DNA from: Actinia tenebrosa
Taxonomy: Eukaryota > Cnidaria > Anthozoa > Actiniaria > Actiniidae
Length of the DNA stretch: 64,000 nt
Assembly (NCBI RefSeq): GCF_009602425.1
Contig: NW_022258004.1
Coordinates: 274,457-338,456 of the forward strand
Direction: 5' to 3'
Below are positions 25,490-39,112 of the stretch, piece after piece. Both the position numbers and the translations under genes were made by a program. Under the pieces are notes generated by a model. The model was not told the origin of the DNA, did no database searches, and worked only from the letters and a program-made list of their open reading frames with translations. The stretch's first letter is position 1. Every line of letters begins with the position of its first letter.

Positions 25490-26149
25490 TACATTATATA
25501 CAAGCTACTCACAAGGCAGCCACCCTAAAATTCTCACAGTTCGTTCTTGCTAGGCGGTATTCTTGTACCACGCGCGAGGTGCTATTGGCTGTGGTACAGT
25601 ACACAAGGGTTACTAGATCGGAAAGACTCAATCAGACAGATTATAATCCACGCAGGAGAGTCAAACATTGGCGCCGAAGACTTAATAAAATGGAATCAGT
25701 AGGGACCAATTCATTTGCAATCACCATATATAGTGGTATGAACTATGAAATAAAAATTGTCCTGGCTTACTTTATTGGTCAATTTTAATGAATAAACCTG
25801 TGATTTAATTAGTTCGGTACAAGGAAAAAACGTGGAGCAAACTGAGACAAGGCACACTATTGGAAAAACGTTTGGAACAGACAAATCTTTCCTTTTATAC
25901 AAAGCACTCGTAGAATTTTGTAGTATTGACCACGACCTTGCGCGCGGAACCAATTGAAAACTTAGACTTTCATTCGATCAAAATCCGGGTTCTGATATCT
26001 TACCAAATATCGTTTGTAGTCAATTAAAATAATGTCCATTTACCGAGTAGTTTGTATTACAGATTAAAACATTATGTGAAACATAGTTAAAATAGTCCAA
26101 CCTTTTGTGAGGAAGTAACTAAAAACCACAACTTTGAATATATTCTCAG

Positions 26150-26337
26150 GCAAATTCCAGACAAAAATAGTTGACGAAAATGCCATATTTATGAACAAAA
26201 GTAATGGACATTTTGGTGGGCAGTGTATGTTACACATTATAGTATCATTTCCTTTATGGGTTACGATCATAATTACAGAGCCGGACGGAAAGATGTTTCG
26301 AGTGGAAACTGTCATTTGTACGGATAGGGATGAGTGA
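26150..26337 (+). CDS. Weak candidate terminal exon
   Basis: An acceptor-like TATATTCTCAG precedes an open frame ending at TGA 26335-26337. The 62-residue product has a mixed composition but no motif I recognise. Overlapping open frames on the other strand show that stops are rare here, so this may be chance. Confidence 0.12.
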
Positions 26338-27196
26338 GGAATGATATCGTGACTTGACGATGACAAACTTTTGAATAGACTCCGTGTAATTGTTCTGCAA
26401 TATTTCCTTGTAGATCCGAAGGGAAATTTCCCACCAAAACAAGGTGTGTTTTACAGACAGTATTGATGCGGTTGGACGCTCAAGGGAAGTTCAGCTTGAG
26501 AGAACAGAACAGGACAGAAAGAAGTAAAAATAGTAAAAAAAGAGAACGTAGTTCTATGAAAAATGTCCTTTTTAGAAACAGGAATAGCATGGTATACTAG
26601 CCAAGAAACAACGGCGATGAATCCTATAGAAAGACGTTTTGCTTTACTTTCGGGGGGAAAAGAGGCCGTATTTTGCCAGATCTCAGGAACGTTAGTTTAA
26701 GTGTTTAACGTTCAGAGCAGATTCTGCTTTTAATAAGCTCCAAAGATTAAAGATCGATGCGGCTAGACCGAGCAACATCCGGTCGACGACACAGCCAAAG
26801 CCAAGCATCTTATATTAGAACACTCACCCTTTTCTCTCTCAGATCCCTTCGCATGACTCAGTTCGGCTGCATGAAAAAGACGTTTCTTCTTAGTTTAAAG
26901 GAACATGCCCAGACACTCCTTCTATCCGTTAGTCTATAGCTATTCATACAGTAGAAGAAGTCAACGGGTAGATACAAGCCTTTTAAGGCCTTCTAAACGA
27001 CATTAGTAGCCACCAGGAAAGAGACTTCTTATGTAAAAACTCTCTCGGTCACGTTACCATTTTCAAGCTATACTCTTTGGTGGTATTCAAACAACTCTTA
27101 ATGCACCTATAAAATAAATCCTTCTCGTATTATCGTTTACAAACACTTGAAATAAAATCTTTGGCTGATATTCGTTGTACTTTATTTGGTGGTTTG

Positions 27197-27219
27197 TATA
27201 TATATATATATATATATTG
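27197..27219. repeat. (TA)n microsatellite
   Basis: About eleven TA units. Confidence 0.9.
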
Positions 27220-28249
27220 GAATAGCGTCACTACTATGATGTTCCTACCGGTCGCTACTAGTGCTTGGCGTATTGTATGCCGAAAGTTAGAACTGAAGCC
27301 TTACCGTTTTCTAAGCTGAATTACAAGTCTTTCAACCGTGCTTTAGTTTATAGAAGATACCCAGATATTTTGCACCTAAGCGCTTATCTGTCTTTATCAG
27401 GAGAGGCACTTCAAAGGCCGCGAACGAGAATATAAGTTTACTCAAGCTGGCGGATATAAACACCAAAAGATGCAACTAAAATAAAGATTAACAAAAAAAA
27501 TTTAGCGCCTACGAACACTGTTTGCAAATCTTTATTGTAAACTAGAGAGGTAGTTAAGGATTTTCGAAAAGGCACTAAGCTCAGCTAAAGCCCGAGACGG
27601 GAACAAATAAATCAAATGTAATGAGAGGCCTCGCCCACGTAGTTTGTTCCTGTTCTTTGAAGATCTAGTCACTGCCTGTTTTATTGGGGTTTTATTGGAA
27701 TCTCGAGAAAAGTAGTTCCTAAAAGGTCCTACATTCCAGACTTATTAGGTTTCTTCGTTGGAAGAGAAGTGATTCAAAATAAAAATCGTTCGTTTTCCGG
27801 CAGAAAAAGCTGTTCAAGGTTGAGTTAATGATTGGCTTTCCGGCTGTCAACTCGCCTCGTAAAATGCCTTTATCAACCAAGGTCATAGTTACGAAATGCT
27901 GACAAGCGACATTTCTACCGAGTGCGGGTAAATATTGAATGGAAACGTTTCATTAGGAATAAAGTAAATTTAACAATACCCCCATGTGTTAGAGATGATG
28001 TCAAACAATAAAGAAAGATGTTCTAAAAATATTTTCAAGCGAATTTCTACGTACACTCTTGCGGTTTTCTGCATTCTGTATTTTTTTCTTTTCTTCCTCT
28101 TGTGTACTTAAATCAATCCAATATTGTGATTTTGTGGATACATATTGATTGTTGATCCATTCAAATGAAAATTCTAGAAAACGATCTGTCCAAAGTTACG
28201 AACTGCAATGAACGAACGTCACTTATAAAATAAGTATAAATAATAATAG

Positions 28250-28360
28250 TATAAGTACTACTACTACTACTAATAATAATAATAATAATGATAATAATAA
28301 TAACAATAACAACAACAATAATAATAATAATAACAATAATAATAATAATAATAATACTAT
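28250..28360. repeat. (ACT)n/(AAT)n microsatellite
   Basis: ACT units pass into AAT units with AAC interruptions over about 110 bp. Confidence 0.9.
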
Positions 28361-30492
28361 AATAGAAAAGAGAAGGGAAAAAGTGAGGGCCACAAGTTTA
28401 TAAGTGTTATCACTTTTTAGTGTTTACCCTCTTTAAATAAAGTCTATCTATATATCTATCTAAAAAAGAATTGTCATAATTAACGAGATTGCGTGTTCGT
28501 TTTAATACTGGTTACAAATCAAATACAGCCGCGAGAAAGAACTATGGAGAAAGGAAGCAAATTCTTTAACCGAGACGCCCAAAACAAAGCGGATGAATGC
28601 TTCGAGAATCTACCACTACCTTCCTCACACAGAACGAACAAAAAGTAGACTCACTACACGTTCAAGAAAATGCGTCATTTGAGAAACACCCCCAACAATA
28701 TCGGAAATTACAGTTGGCTTTTCGAGTCCGGATGTCTTCGTTTTTCTGACCACGTTTATTTTTTGAATCAAGCCTTTGCTGTTGTTTTATTAGTTTAAGC
28801 GTACAGCTCCCGTTGGCATGGGACATTCCTATGAAGTTTAGAGGAAATAAGGGGCCTACCACCTATAGAGAATGGAAAGAAAAGAATAGAAGGGCAGTTG
28901 AAACCCTAGTTAACAAGACACGAGACGACGAACTTCTATCTTCAAAAAGTCTTACAATGATATAAAGAGGAAGTCTAAAGATAATGAAGTTATAGGATTT
29001 GCTAGGGATCACACGTAGGTCCAAGTCTGTGTAGGGCTAATTCTTCCTAAAAGTCCAAGATTTTATGAATCTAAGAGATAGTGAAATAAAGACGCATGAC
29101 CCCAAAGGGTTGTGTTTCGCTTGATGAACGTAAACGGGAAAGCTTATTTAAAACAGAGGTCTCCGGCTCTTTTTGAACTTTGAAAAAAAAGTTCATGCTC
29201 GTGAGGAAGTTTATTGAGATACAGAGCCTGTTATCTGGATCTCAAGTCCAAAGGTGGCACTTGGAAACAATTTTGGGGGAAATTATAATGGGGGGATACG
29301 AAAAGAGAGATCAATGCCTATTTTGGAATATTATTGGAGGATAATTAGGACAGACTTTTAGATGGGGAGGGGTAGTAAAATGTAGAGGTATTTCATAATT
29401 GCTTATTGGATCTCGTGATACGTATCAGGAAATCAAGGTATCATCTTGTGTCTACGTCACGCTGTTGTATCTACCTAAAGACATGTCGGTCGGCAGACTT
29501 TCAAACCGGCCTACTGATCTAAGTCCCTCCTACTTCCGCAAGTGCCGGAACTCTGAAATAAGGCATTAATCAGCACGCATACGAAGGAAAACAAAGTATT
29601 GAGACACAGTTGAGTCTGGGAATAAAATTAAGTGAAACCTACAATCTTGTTGCATTTCCAACGGCTTAGCCATCCCACGGGCAATATTCTTATTGGAAAT
29701 AAAAAATATATTTTCTTTGCTCTTCAACACGTGTCGGGCAAACACGAGTACGCGCAGAGAAGGATAAAAATGAAGCCACAGGCAAATATTAATAACTGAA
29801 ATGTTTAATATTATATTGAATTTAATTCTATATCTTGATATCAAATAATCTATACTTTTGAAGCCAACAATAATACACCATAGGGATTTTCTGGGTTATT
29901 GACTTGTTCAACTAATAAAATAAATGATTCCAAAGTGCGACGATAGCACTGTTATTTTCTTGTATTCTTATAAATATATGATTACTCGATAGTATAAATT
30001 ATATCCTGATATAACTTAACGTTTTGATATAAAAATGCCTATTTACATATATTTTCAGGATTAGAATAAGAACTTGAAAATGGTAGCGATTTTTTTTCAA
30101 AATTATAAACACGAGTCCCTTTTCCCTCATTTCAGCTTTTATCAAAAAATTTTGATCAAATGAATTAAATCTCGGAAACTCTAAAAGACGCTTAAAAATC
30201 AACTGAAACCTTCTTTAAGCCTTCTTTACATAAATTATATCTATCAGCGTGTTGTGTAAATACTTTTTCAATTACTGACAGTTCTTTTGATAAATAGAAA
30301 AGTCATTTTGACAATGATAGCTGTCAACAACAAGTAAAATTCAATCTAGATCGATACCTTAAAAAAACTAGAAAAAAAATCTAATAAGAATTGTCTTTCT
30401 TGACATTACTTTTTCTACAATTACGCTGAATGTTGTTCATTTCTAATAAAATTACCAATTACAATTTAACGATTTTATAAAAATTACCATTA

Positions 30493-31455
30493 TTATTGTC
30501 GCTGTTTCTGACTTATGAAGTCAAGGTTTTTCGTTCCATTTTTTGGGGATTTGCTTTTTTGTTTCTTTTTCTTACAAGAAACACATTTGGCTGCTTTCCG
30601 ACATCCCGTTATGGGTAAGAAGCACCATAAACAGGGTAAAAACACAGAAAACACAGCCAAGCAACCCCATCGTGGAATACATGTTTTCAGAGGTCCGCTA
30701 CAAGAGCAAGGGTCATCAGCGATTCGGCCCTCATCCTCGGAATCCTTCGTACAATGATAAAACAATCCTTTGACACAACACATACACGTAGCATAGTCCA
30801 CAGCCTCATCTGTGTCAAGTCCACAAAAGCATTTCCTTGAGGGTTCATAACAGTCCTCTTGTTCGATAGTTTTTTCACTATGGTCCTTCCATGAGCTTTT
30901 TTTCAGTACATCAGCTGAGCTGACAACGTTTGTTGTCACGGTCGAAGAATTAGAATTAAACTGCACCATACACTGTTTTGGGTCATAATATTCATTTTGA
31001 CGTCGTTTTTCAAAACCAGTAACAGTTTTCACAGAGTCTTTAGGATAATCTTTATGAACTTGTGTGAGTTTTCTCGGCGGTAGCAAAGGTGCCGGCGATT
31101 TTGAAAGCGCCGAAAGTTCGCAATACTCGTCTTCGCTCTCACTGGTCACACTAGATTTGATCTCCGTACTCTTTGACTTTGTTGATGTTTTCTTCGCACA
31201 GTCCGCGATACGAATATTTTTAGATTGACGAATATTATTTTTACGAAGTTGCTTATAAACTTTAGGATCAACTATTTGGAACGATTTCCCTCGTCCAATA
31301 ACAAATGGATAGTATTCCTCAACATCACTTTCATCAGTCGTAGTAGTCGAAAAATCCGTACAGTCTTTTTCTCGTGGTAATGTCTTTACTGAGAACGACG
31401 TATAATAATTGTAACTCGGCGTTGACGAAAGCCCTTTGATTCTTTCACTTTTCAT
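30493..31455 (-). CDS. Sprouty-family inhibitor of receptor tyrosine kinase signalling
   Basis: Sprouty proteins are membrane-associated feedback inhibitors of FGF/ERK signalling. The single-exon frame gives 320 residues from ATG at 31455; a GTG two codons earlier is less likely. The C-terminal cysteine-rich domain spans about 209-295: C209, C211, DYATCMCCVKGLFYHC, DDPCSCS, then C-I-P-R-W263 and FLPCLWCFLP at 272-281. These match vertebrate SPRY2 (CVCCVKGLFYHC, NPCSCS, FLPCLWCYLP) much better than SPRED, and there is no EVH1 domain. The first cysteine cluster of the usual domain and the last one (GCRCKN) are absent or replaced by a lysine-rich tail. NEYYDP at 154-159 resembles the Sprouty docking tyrosine motif NEYTEGP but lies far closer to the Cys domain than usual. 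The middle is Ser/Thr-rich with a proline patch (LLPPRK). An uninterrupted coding exon is also typical of vertebrate Sprouty genes. Confidence 0.93.
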   Translation of the reverse strand: MKSERIKGLSSTPSYNYYTSFSVKTLPREKDCTDFSTTTTDESDVEEYYPFVIGRGKSFQIVDPKVYKQLRKNNIRQSKNIRIADCAKKTSTKSKSTEIKSSVTSESEDEYCELSALSKSPAPLLPPRKLTQVHKDYPKDSVKTVTGFEKRRQNEYYDPKQCMVQFNSNSSTVTTNVVSSADVLKKSSWKDHSEKTIEQEDCYEPSRKCFCGLDTDEAVDYATCMCCVKGLFYHCTKDSEDEGRIADDPCSCSGPLKTCIPRWGCLAVFSVFLPCLWCFLPITGCRKAAKCVSCKKKKQKSKSPKNGTKNLDFISQKQRQ

Positions 31456-34400
31456 GTTCACTCACCCCAACCGAGAGATTTGAGGTGCAATTGTGTTCGT
31501 AGTCAAGTTGTTAGTGATGTTTCTTCGAGAAATGTATCTCTGCTTAAGTGACGGTTTTCACGGAAATTACTGAAAGGAATAAATGAATATCGCGTAGAGA
31601 GAGGTTTATTATAATGGGATTGGTCCCTCTTAGCTTGCGTGGAACTTCCGATGAGCGGCCTTGCGAAACTCGTTTCCTTTATGTTCTGTGCCAATCACTT
31701 GTTCTTCTCTAAACCACACTTTCCCGCGAATTTCCTTGGTTTAAAACCAATGATGATGACAAAACCTGACTTCCCAATCGCAGTCCATTGATGTGATGGC
31801 ACCGGGGTACAGCACTGTAATAAAACTGGGGCGCAGCTTCCAGTAATGACTCAAAGAGGGATTTTAAAGCTTGTGTCCACATCAACTGATGTATCCTTGA
31901 AATATCCTGATCAGCGATCTGTCGGAATGTTTACTTGAACGAATGTTTTTCAGCCGCTCTTGAGAGGACTTTGTCTTGCGTAACTGGCAATTTAATAAGT
32001 CTCGGTTAACTAGTCATTAAAATGATTCGAAAACTTCACCCTTTCTGTTGCGTCCTTTTGTGTTGGTTTGTTTGAGTAATTTATTTCGCTCAACCTGATT
32101 ATTCTCTCTCTATTGTAATCCAACCTTCGAGCCCTTCTTGTGATAAAACTGTATTAACCGGAAGTAGCGGTATGCTGAACTCTGCCAGTTCCGGTAGAAA
32201 TGACAGCTGACGTCACTTTTAATCACTCGTCGCTTGCCAAACTCTTTGAAAACCTGGCTTGTTGGGTCTTTCTGCCCATTCTGGACCCTAAACTTTGATT
32301 ATTGGAATGAAGGTACACGAAGAAAGACAAAGGAGTTGATCAGAATGACACTCGAAAGCCCATTAAGTGTTCTCTCATTATATCTTGTTGGGGTAGATTA
32401 AGATGCAAATCATAGGCTATACAAACACAAGACAAAGCACTCCAACACACTCCGGATGTTCCCACCCAGTTACAGATGACAGATGACAGCAACTTATTAT
32501 CTACGATTGGTTGATTGCTTTACAAACCGCACATGAACTTAATGCCCTCTTGGGACCTGACATTAGCCTTGTCATCGCCGACCAGCATCGATTTGAGCCA
32601 TCAGATTTTCGTGAAAACCAAAATAGCAGATGAAATAAAAAGTTCAATCGGGAAAAAAAGCCCGTAATGTTGAAAAACGATTACGTCATTTGGTATTAGA
32701 GTTTAAGTGAGCGTTGTGTGGGAGTAAAAATAGTAGTTTCAGGGCCGGTGGTTTTGAACAAAAGAGGTAGGATTGAACTGATTCTAAAAGTCCGTTACAG
32801 CACGTAAGCATTAGATTACACGTAGGTCTCTGGTGTTACCCTTTGCGGTTTTCACAAAATGGGCAGAAGATTCGAAAACTAATAGATAAATTAAGGTGTT
32901 GATATGATCACGTCTTAGCTGTAGAAATAGGGAAAGCAATCGAATACTAATCAAAATAAACCTCGGTGTTTTCTTTGAATCGTAAATAAAGCCTTTCTAT
33001 CAGGACATAAAACACATAAGGTAATCATATCTGAGCTGAAAGATATCTCACATCGGCTTAGAGCCGTTCAGACTGTTGTTTCCTGTCTTCTCTGCTCAGC
33101 TCATATTCCATCCAAATGAATGTGGATCCCGAACCATTTACATTGGTAATGGAGTACAGGCTATGTGACACTTTCGTTTTTAAAGGGCGATAAATATAAC
33201 GATGTAAAACAACCTCTTAATCCAAGAAAGATCTCGTAGTACAAACTGAATTTGACCTTTAAGAATTTTTTTCTTAGTTAATGCGAAAAATCGAGAAAGC
33301 AATTTTACTGGACAAAAATAATAATAAAAGTTAATTGAAATGTGCTGAAATGCTCGAACAATTAAGAGACAATAACTATTGTTTTAAGTGACTCTTTTCA
33401 CTTAGTCGTAATAACGTTTTATTAAATTAAAACTAAAACAAAAAAACAGCCGAGTCAGCAGATCGAATGGTCATTTTTTTTACATCAAATTACGAGGAAT
33501 TTAATTCGTGTAGCAATTTTGGCAGTTTTTAAGTCTTTTTTAGTTATACTTACTTACAAACGAAGCCAAATATTTATAACTAGGTTTGTGGCATAGTGCT
33601 CTGTTACTCTGAGACGACAACACAAAAATATTGTCAAATTTTGATAATTTTTTTAAAAAATTTTAAACGGCCACCATCGATGATACCAAAGACCAGATCA
33701 AAGATCGATCTCGAATGCATAAAAAGGGATCATTAATTTCCCATTTCATTTCCTGTATTTCAATCCTTTTGCACTTGCATCCGCTTATCTCCTCGACCCC
33801 GGGTTGCTGAGGGGGGAGGGGACAGGTAAGTGTCTGTCACCCTGTTAATTGAACTGACCCTTTAGTACACATTTATGTACATCCAATCCAAATAGCTAAT
33901 CTCGTCCAATGTGGAGTGACCGAAGCTTGTGTATGTTATGGCGCCAGTAAGGCTGCACTACCGGATATTTGTTTGACATTCGGGGCAAGATAATATTGTT
34001 ACAAAATCGTACAATTAGACTAAAAAATACCCTTTTGTAAATGAAGAATTCATAATCATTTCCAGTATAGGACTTGCACTGACATATTTACAGAGATTCA
34101 AATTATACTTTGAAAATGGCATGTCGAAAATCACTTGTCCAACCCGTCCCTCGATAACAAGACGACAACCATTATTAATCAATATTTCATTACAAATGAG
34201 TTTTGCACTGGTTTGCATCCTACCAAATGGAGAGCAGCGTTTTCTTTCTCGATCAGTTCTACAATTCTACTCAACTAGTTCTGTTGTTTAACTTGAATAT
34301 TATTGGAAGCATTAGCTAAGTAGTCCCATTACTGTCGCTCAGCCTCACAACTATTTTAATTACAACCTCTAAACCCCTTTAAGTACTATGATCTGATCTG

Positions 34401-37400
34401 AGTGTCTCGACAGGAAATAAGGCTTCTGACAAGCCCCGTGCCCGTTATAATTCAGTATCCAATGATTTTATTGGTTATGTTCGGTGATTGACCGGAAAAC
34501 CTGTAAAGTGCTAAGTCAAGACATGAAACTCGCAAATTGTTCTATTTTTAACAAAGGCATTATTTCGCGGTTCAAAAGATCCCCATCCTACCCTAGTGAA
34601 ACGTTCGAATCCCGGGATCCGTGTCACGTGCCTTCGGTTTAAATACATACTGACCAGCGGTTGCTGTCATCAGCAATTAAATTATAAAGATATATTTATA
34701 ACCTGTTTTTTTCTGGATTAAATTTATTCATGTTCATTAGATTAAAAGAGAGCACTCAAAAACTATTCCACCTTCGCATGAAACACTTAATCAAAGAAGG
34801 CTTCTATTATTAGATAAGTTATCATAAATTCATTGTAAATAAGTTACTTTTTTGGCAATGGGGGAAAAAAAGCATGAAAAAAAAAAAAAAAAGAAAAAAA
34901 AAAAGAAAAAAAGCATGATCGAAAGTAATTAATACTGAGTCATGAGGGGTGGCCAACGTCCCTTCGGGAAGTAAAGGGTCACACTAGATTGGTAACATTT
35001 TGAAGTTATTCAAAAGTCGACTTAGTTTTAACTGAAGGAAGTTAGAATATCTGAGCTGAGCGCAAAGCCGATGTTTGCCTCAGTTTATTTACTTGAATTA
35101 CGTGGTTTGCCAATGCGCAAGTGATGGAATCTAATGTTTACTAATCGAACAAATTAGGCAGAAAAGTATGAATTCAGTGTGAATTTGAATGCAGGGTTTA
35201 AGTCAAGTTGCGGTGTTGAGGTAAACGTTGGCGCAATTTCGATTATAATAGATACCAAAATCCGATAATTTTTGCCTTTCACGAACATTATGACCGATCA
35301 ACCGGCAGGGGTGGGCAGAAGAAGGGTTGGGGTGTGTGTGTGGGGGTGGGGGGGGGGGTGACTAAGCAGGAAGGAAAGTCCGGTAGTGTATCCCATACTC
35401 GCATTGAAAGGTTTTTTCTGGTTTAAAGGGATTGTGAAATGCTCTGCGTAGAAACCTTGCTGCATAACTGGGAAGAGATTTAAATAGTAGATCAATCTAG
35501 CGCCATCAGCACTTTGCTAACGCCCATGTCGCGATAGCACGTAGCCCTAACACTGAAAACCACACAGGTAGCCCAAGCCGAACAAACCAAAAATTAGCTG
35601 GAGTTTTAGTCTTACATTATTGGTATGAAATTTTGAATAACAAATACTCAAAGCTTACCTGTGCTTTTTTATACTTTTAATCTGTCTCTAGACCAAATCT
35701 CAGCCAATTGTATTTGGTTTTGACGCTTATTTCGACTCAAAAGACACCCTGAAAACAAAATAACGAAAGCTCAATACAACTCGGAATAGCTTGTAATTTA
35801 TTTCTGATTTGATAACACTAACTGAAATAAATTCTCGCTTGTGTAAGCTTGCGTCAAGATAAACTCGCTAGCAGAAAAAAAAAAACGAGCGAAAACCTGG
35901 GATTTTCAGCCAAGCGAGCACTTACGGGGGGTCTGATATTGACACTTTGGCAGAAAGGCATCACACAAAATAAAAGATTTGGATTTTGAAATAACTACCC
36001 AGGGATGTGATTCAACGTAAATGTTTCAAACAATTTTTTCGGTCAAAAAAAAAAACAAAAGAAGAAGAAGTTGCGCTCAAAGTTGAACTATTTAAGAATG
36101 ACCGTAGTTCCATATTTCATTCAATCAAGAATCAGTAACAACACTAAATACATTTGCGCAAACTGTTTATCGAAATATTTACGCGAACCTAAGAAAGTAG
36201 AGCAAAAGTTAAAAGATGTAGCATAAAAATAAACGATGGAGTTCAGTCACACATCACTTTGTCGATAAAGTAGTCGAAGGTATTCTCCACCTGAGAACTA
36301 ACCGCAAATTATCATGTAATCTTATTCAATAAGTCACGAACGTTTCAGCTTGAAGGGAAAAAACTATTGTCGCGCAATTAAAATACGATTATATATTGCG
36401 CAAAATACAAGGAGACATTGCTGTGCATCAAGATAAAAACTATTGCTCAAGGAAAAGGATAAGCTTGAAAATGGCTCTGTTTATTTAGAAAATATCGATG
36501 CAACACTTTGTGTGATTCTGTAGCTCCTACGTGATGGGCGTTACACTATAAATGACGGTAGCGGAAATGGTGAACAACCGTTTGAGTCAATTGAGAAATT
36601 CTGAGTTAACGAAAAAATTAATAATTTCTTTAAATAACAAAGTAAAATCGAAAGGATTTAAACATTTTCCCATATACTGCCTGAAATATTTCACCATACC
36701 ACCCCCTTACTTTTCAATAAACGTTTTTTTTGGGGGGGGGGGGGGGGAGTGATTTTAAAAACGGCACAGTATTGCGACTATAATACTTTTTTATCTTCCC
36801 TCCCCATAAGCGTCGAACTCATGACAGCGATGAAGTAGGTGTACCCTAGGCTATAGAGAAGACAATTAACAATCAAACGGCCAGAAATCTAAGTTGTGCA
36901 GTACAACACGTACATGAAATCCGTATCATGTGATTCATACCACACCAAAACGCCAGTTTCAGCTTGCTACAGTACAAATCACTTTTAAATGACTGAGGAG
37001 AAGATTAACAGACCATTTGCACGACAGGGGATCTTAATCCATCTATATATTCTTTATAAATATTGATCCCATTTGAATGATGTCTTGGGGATTAACGCAT
37101 ATTTAATCTGGAAATATCTGGACATTATATAAAGATAATACTATAATGTATTCGGCTCTAATTCGCTTCAATACTGAAAACATTATATAACTCAATAAAA
37201 ACTAACTAAAAATCTCTTTTTTAAGATATATTTTAAAGGTATATATAAATGTGAGGAAAAGTGATCATTGCTGATTTTGAACCTCTCTTAACCTTTGCCG
37301 TTTAACGATTTTTTTTGCTCTACGGTACAGCATTTTGCGCGCACGTACAACACATGTCGATCAATTTTTGAATTTTTTCCAATAAAAATATTTTTAAATC

Positions 37401-38350
37401 CAAGAATAATCAGAGCAATTTCGATTATCGTCAAATTTGACTGATATTTAAAAAATGACCAAAAGACGATGGATCTGTTAAAGACCTGTGCAAACTAAGC
37501 CTAACCTTGCGTGTTTTTTAAAGAACAATAGTAGCTAAAATAATGCAAGGAAATGTCCACTAAAATTATAATAATCACTAACATCGATTAGCCTGTTAAG
37601 GCCTACGATTGAATGTGGAGGATGTATACCGTTGATGCATGTTGGAATGTTACAAATGGAGTCAAATAATTGGTATGTTTAGCACTTTAAGGGTTTCCTC
37701 GTCATCATTACAGAATCAAAATAAAGCGGGATGTTTGCTTTAAAGATGGATTTTCCGGTTCTGATATTTACATTCACTAATGGTGACTTTTTCCCCCTTT
37801 TCTGTCTATTTTAACGGAAGTATTCAACATGATTGTTCACATAATGTTTTAAGGAAGAGTTAAAAAGGACGTTTGAGAATTTGCTGAATAACATGTGCGA
37901 CAGTTTCGTCGGCTTCAACAGCAGAAACGTTAAATGATAATGAATGAAGAAAAAAGACACAGATTTTCTGCACACAGACAACCTTATGAAAATCAAGCCA
38001 ACCAAGAAAATGAAGAGGAAAATATTTTCAAAAAGTGGTTATTAACATTCTAAGCATTTTTATGTGCTGAAGTGAGCCATATGATAGTGTCCCTAAATGT
38101 CCCATGGTACTCAACAATCGTGCACTCGTGTTTTTTCAAAACTACATGAACTGTTGAACCTTCCCTTGCCCCAGCAAAAAAAAAAAAAAAAATTATACCA
38201 CTGACTTTGAGCCCTCTTTCCACCCCCACTGATGGCTTAAAACATGGGATATTTTTCTTTCCTTTGTACTCAAGTATGTGGTGGGAGAAAGAATGTTTAA
38301 GCCTCCCTGTCCCTTATGGCCTAAAACATAACAGGTATTTCTTTCCTTTA
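31456..38350. other. Intergenic; Sprouty upstream region first
   Basis: The first 250 bp upstream of Sprouty (minus-strand sense) are likely its 5' UTR or promoter; CCAAT occurs near 31620. Beyond that no gene is seen, only A-rich (34870-34915), G/T-rich (35325-35360), G-run (36730-36748) and A-run (38175-38191) tracts. Confidence 0.45.
36722..36748. repeat. T-run followed by G-run
   Basis: Seven or more T then about eighteen G; a poly-G run of this length is uncommon in AT-rich DNA. Confidence 0.85.
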
Positions 38351-38814
38351 AAGTGCCTATCACCCTTCTGATAATATTCTCAGTATTGATTCTACACGGG
38401 GTAAGATGTTGAATAACCCGAAAAAATTACATAGTTTGAGTGCGGCTTCTCGAAGTTATGAAGGTTTTTCCATGTCATATGCTAATGCTGTGACGTATGA
38501 GGAGTAATCATTTAATATACAAAACACTACTGGTACAGATAAATTAAATTTGAAATACGTCATTGTTTTCCCCATTGCTCTTATAGAAATGATTGCAAGT
38601 TAGTTTTCCCATAGAAGCCAGTGTTTCGAATTACGAGGAACAACAAATGACCATAAATGCCTCCTCATACGTCACAGCATTAGCATATGACATGGAAAAA
38701 CCTTCATAACTTCAAGAAGCCGCACTCAAACTATGTAATTTTTTCGAGTTATTCAACATCTTACCCCATGTAGAATCAATACTGAGAATATTGTCAGAAG
38801 GGTGATAGGCACTT
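38351..38814. mobile_element. Foldback element with 154-bp inverted arms
   Basis: Arms 38351-38504 and 38661-38814 are reverse complements with about four differences by eye. The ends are AAGTGCCTATCACCC and its complement. The unique centre is about 156 bp and codes for nothing. Near-identical arms suggest a young insertion or arm homogenisation. No clear target duplication was found. Confidence 0.75.
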
Positions 38815-39060
38815 GAATACTAAAGTATGAAGTGGGGAAAAATAAGTTTTCTGAAGTAATGGCTATCTCAAAATAATTAATTGAAATAAGATGTTCAAAT
38901 TCTTTGTATAAACAGTATCCCATATTTGAAACAATTTCTATTGAATTATGAAAAGTAAACAAGTGATATTTGTGTATATAATAATTATAAGGTTTGCTAA
39001 GGTAGTGTTTAGTGTAAAGGTATCAGAACATAGTCACAGACCAAGGGAGTACAATGACAT

Positions 39061-39072
39061 AATTTATTTTGG
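39061..39072 (-). promoter_or_regulatory. Possible poly(A) signal for the 284-aa gene
   Basis: AATAAA on the minus strand about 200 nt past the stop codon at 39265. Confidence 0.4.
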
Positions 39073-39112
39073 TTGATTTTCTTAAATTGCCATGCATAAA
39101 TCTATTATACAA

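Larger units (their letters stand above)
25500..30492. other. Intergenic with microsatellites
   Basis: Besides the weak exon at 26150, it holds a (TA)n run at 27197-27219 and a trinucleotide array at 28250-28360. No supported gene. Confidence 0.45.

Noticed and set aside
30515-30878. Open frames opposite or out of frame to Sprouty
   Set aside because: Shadows of the Sprouty coding exon, whose cysteine pattern fixes the true frame.
34600-34625. GTTCGAATC resembling a tRNA T-loop
   Set aside because: No matching acceptor, D-arm or anticodon arm upstream.
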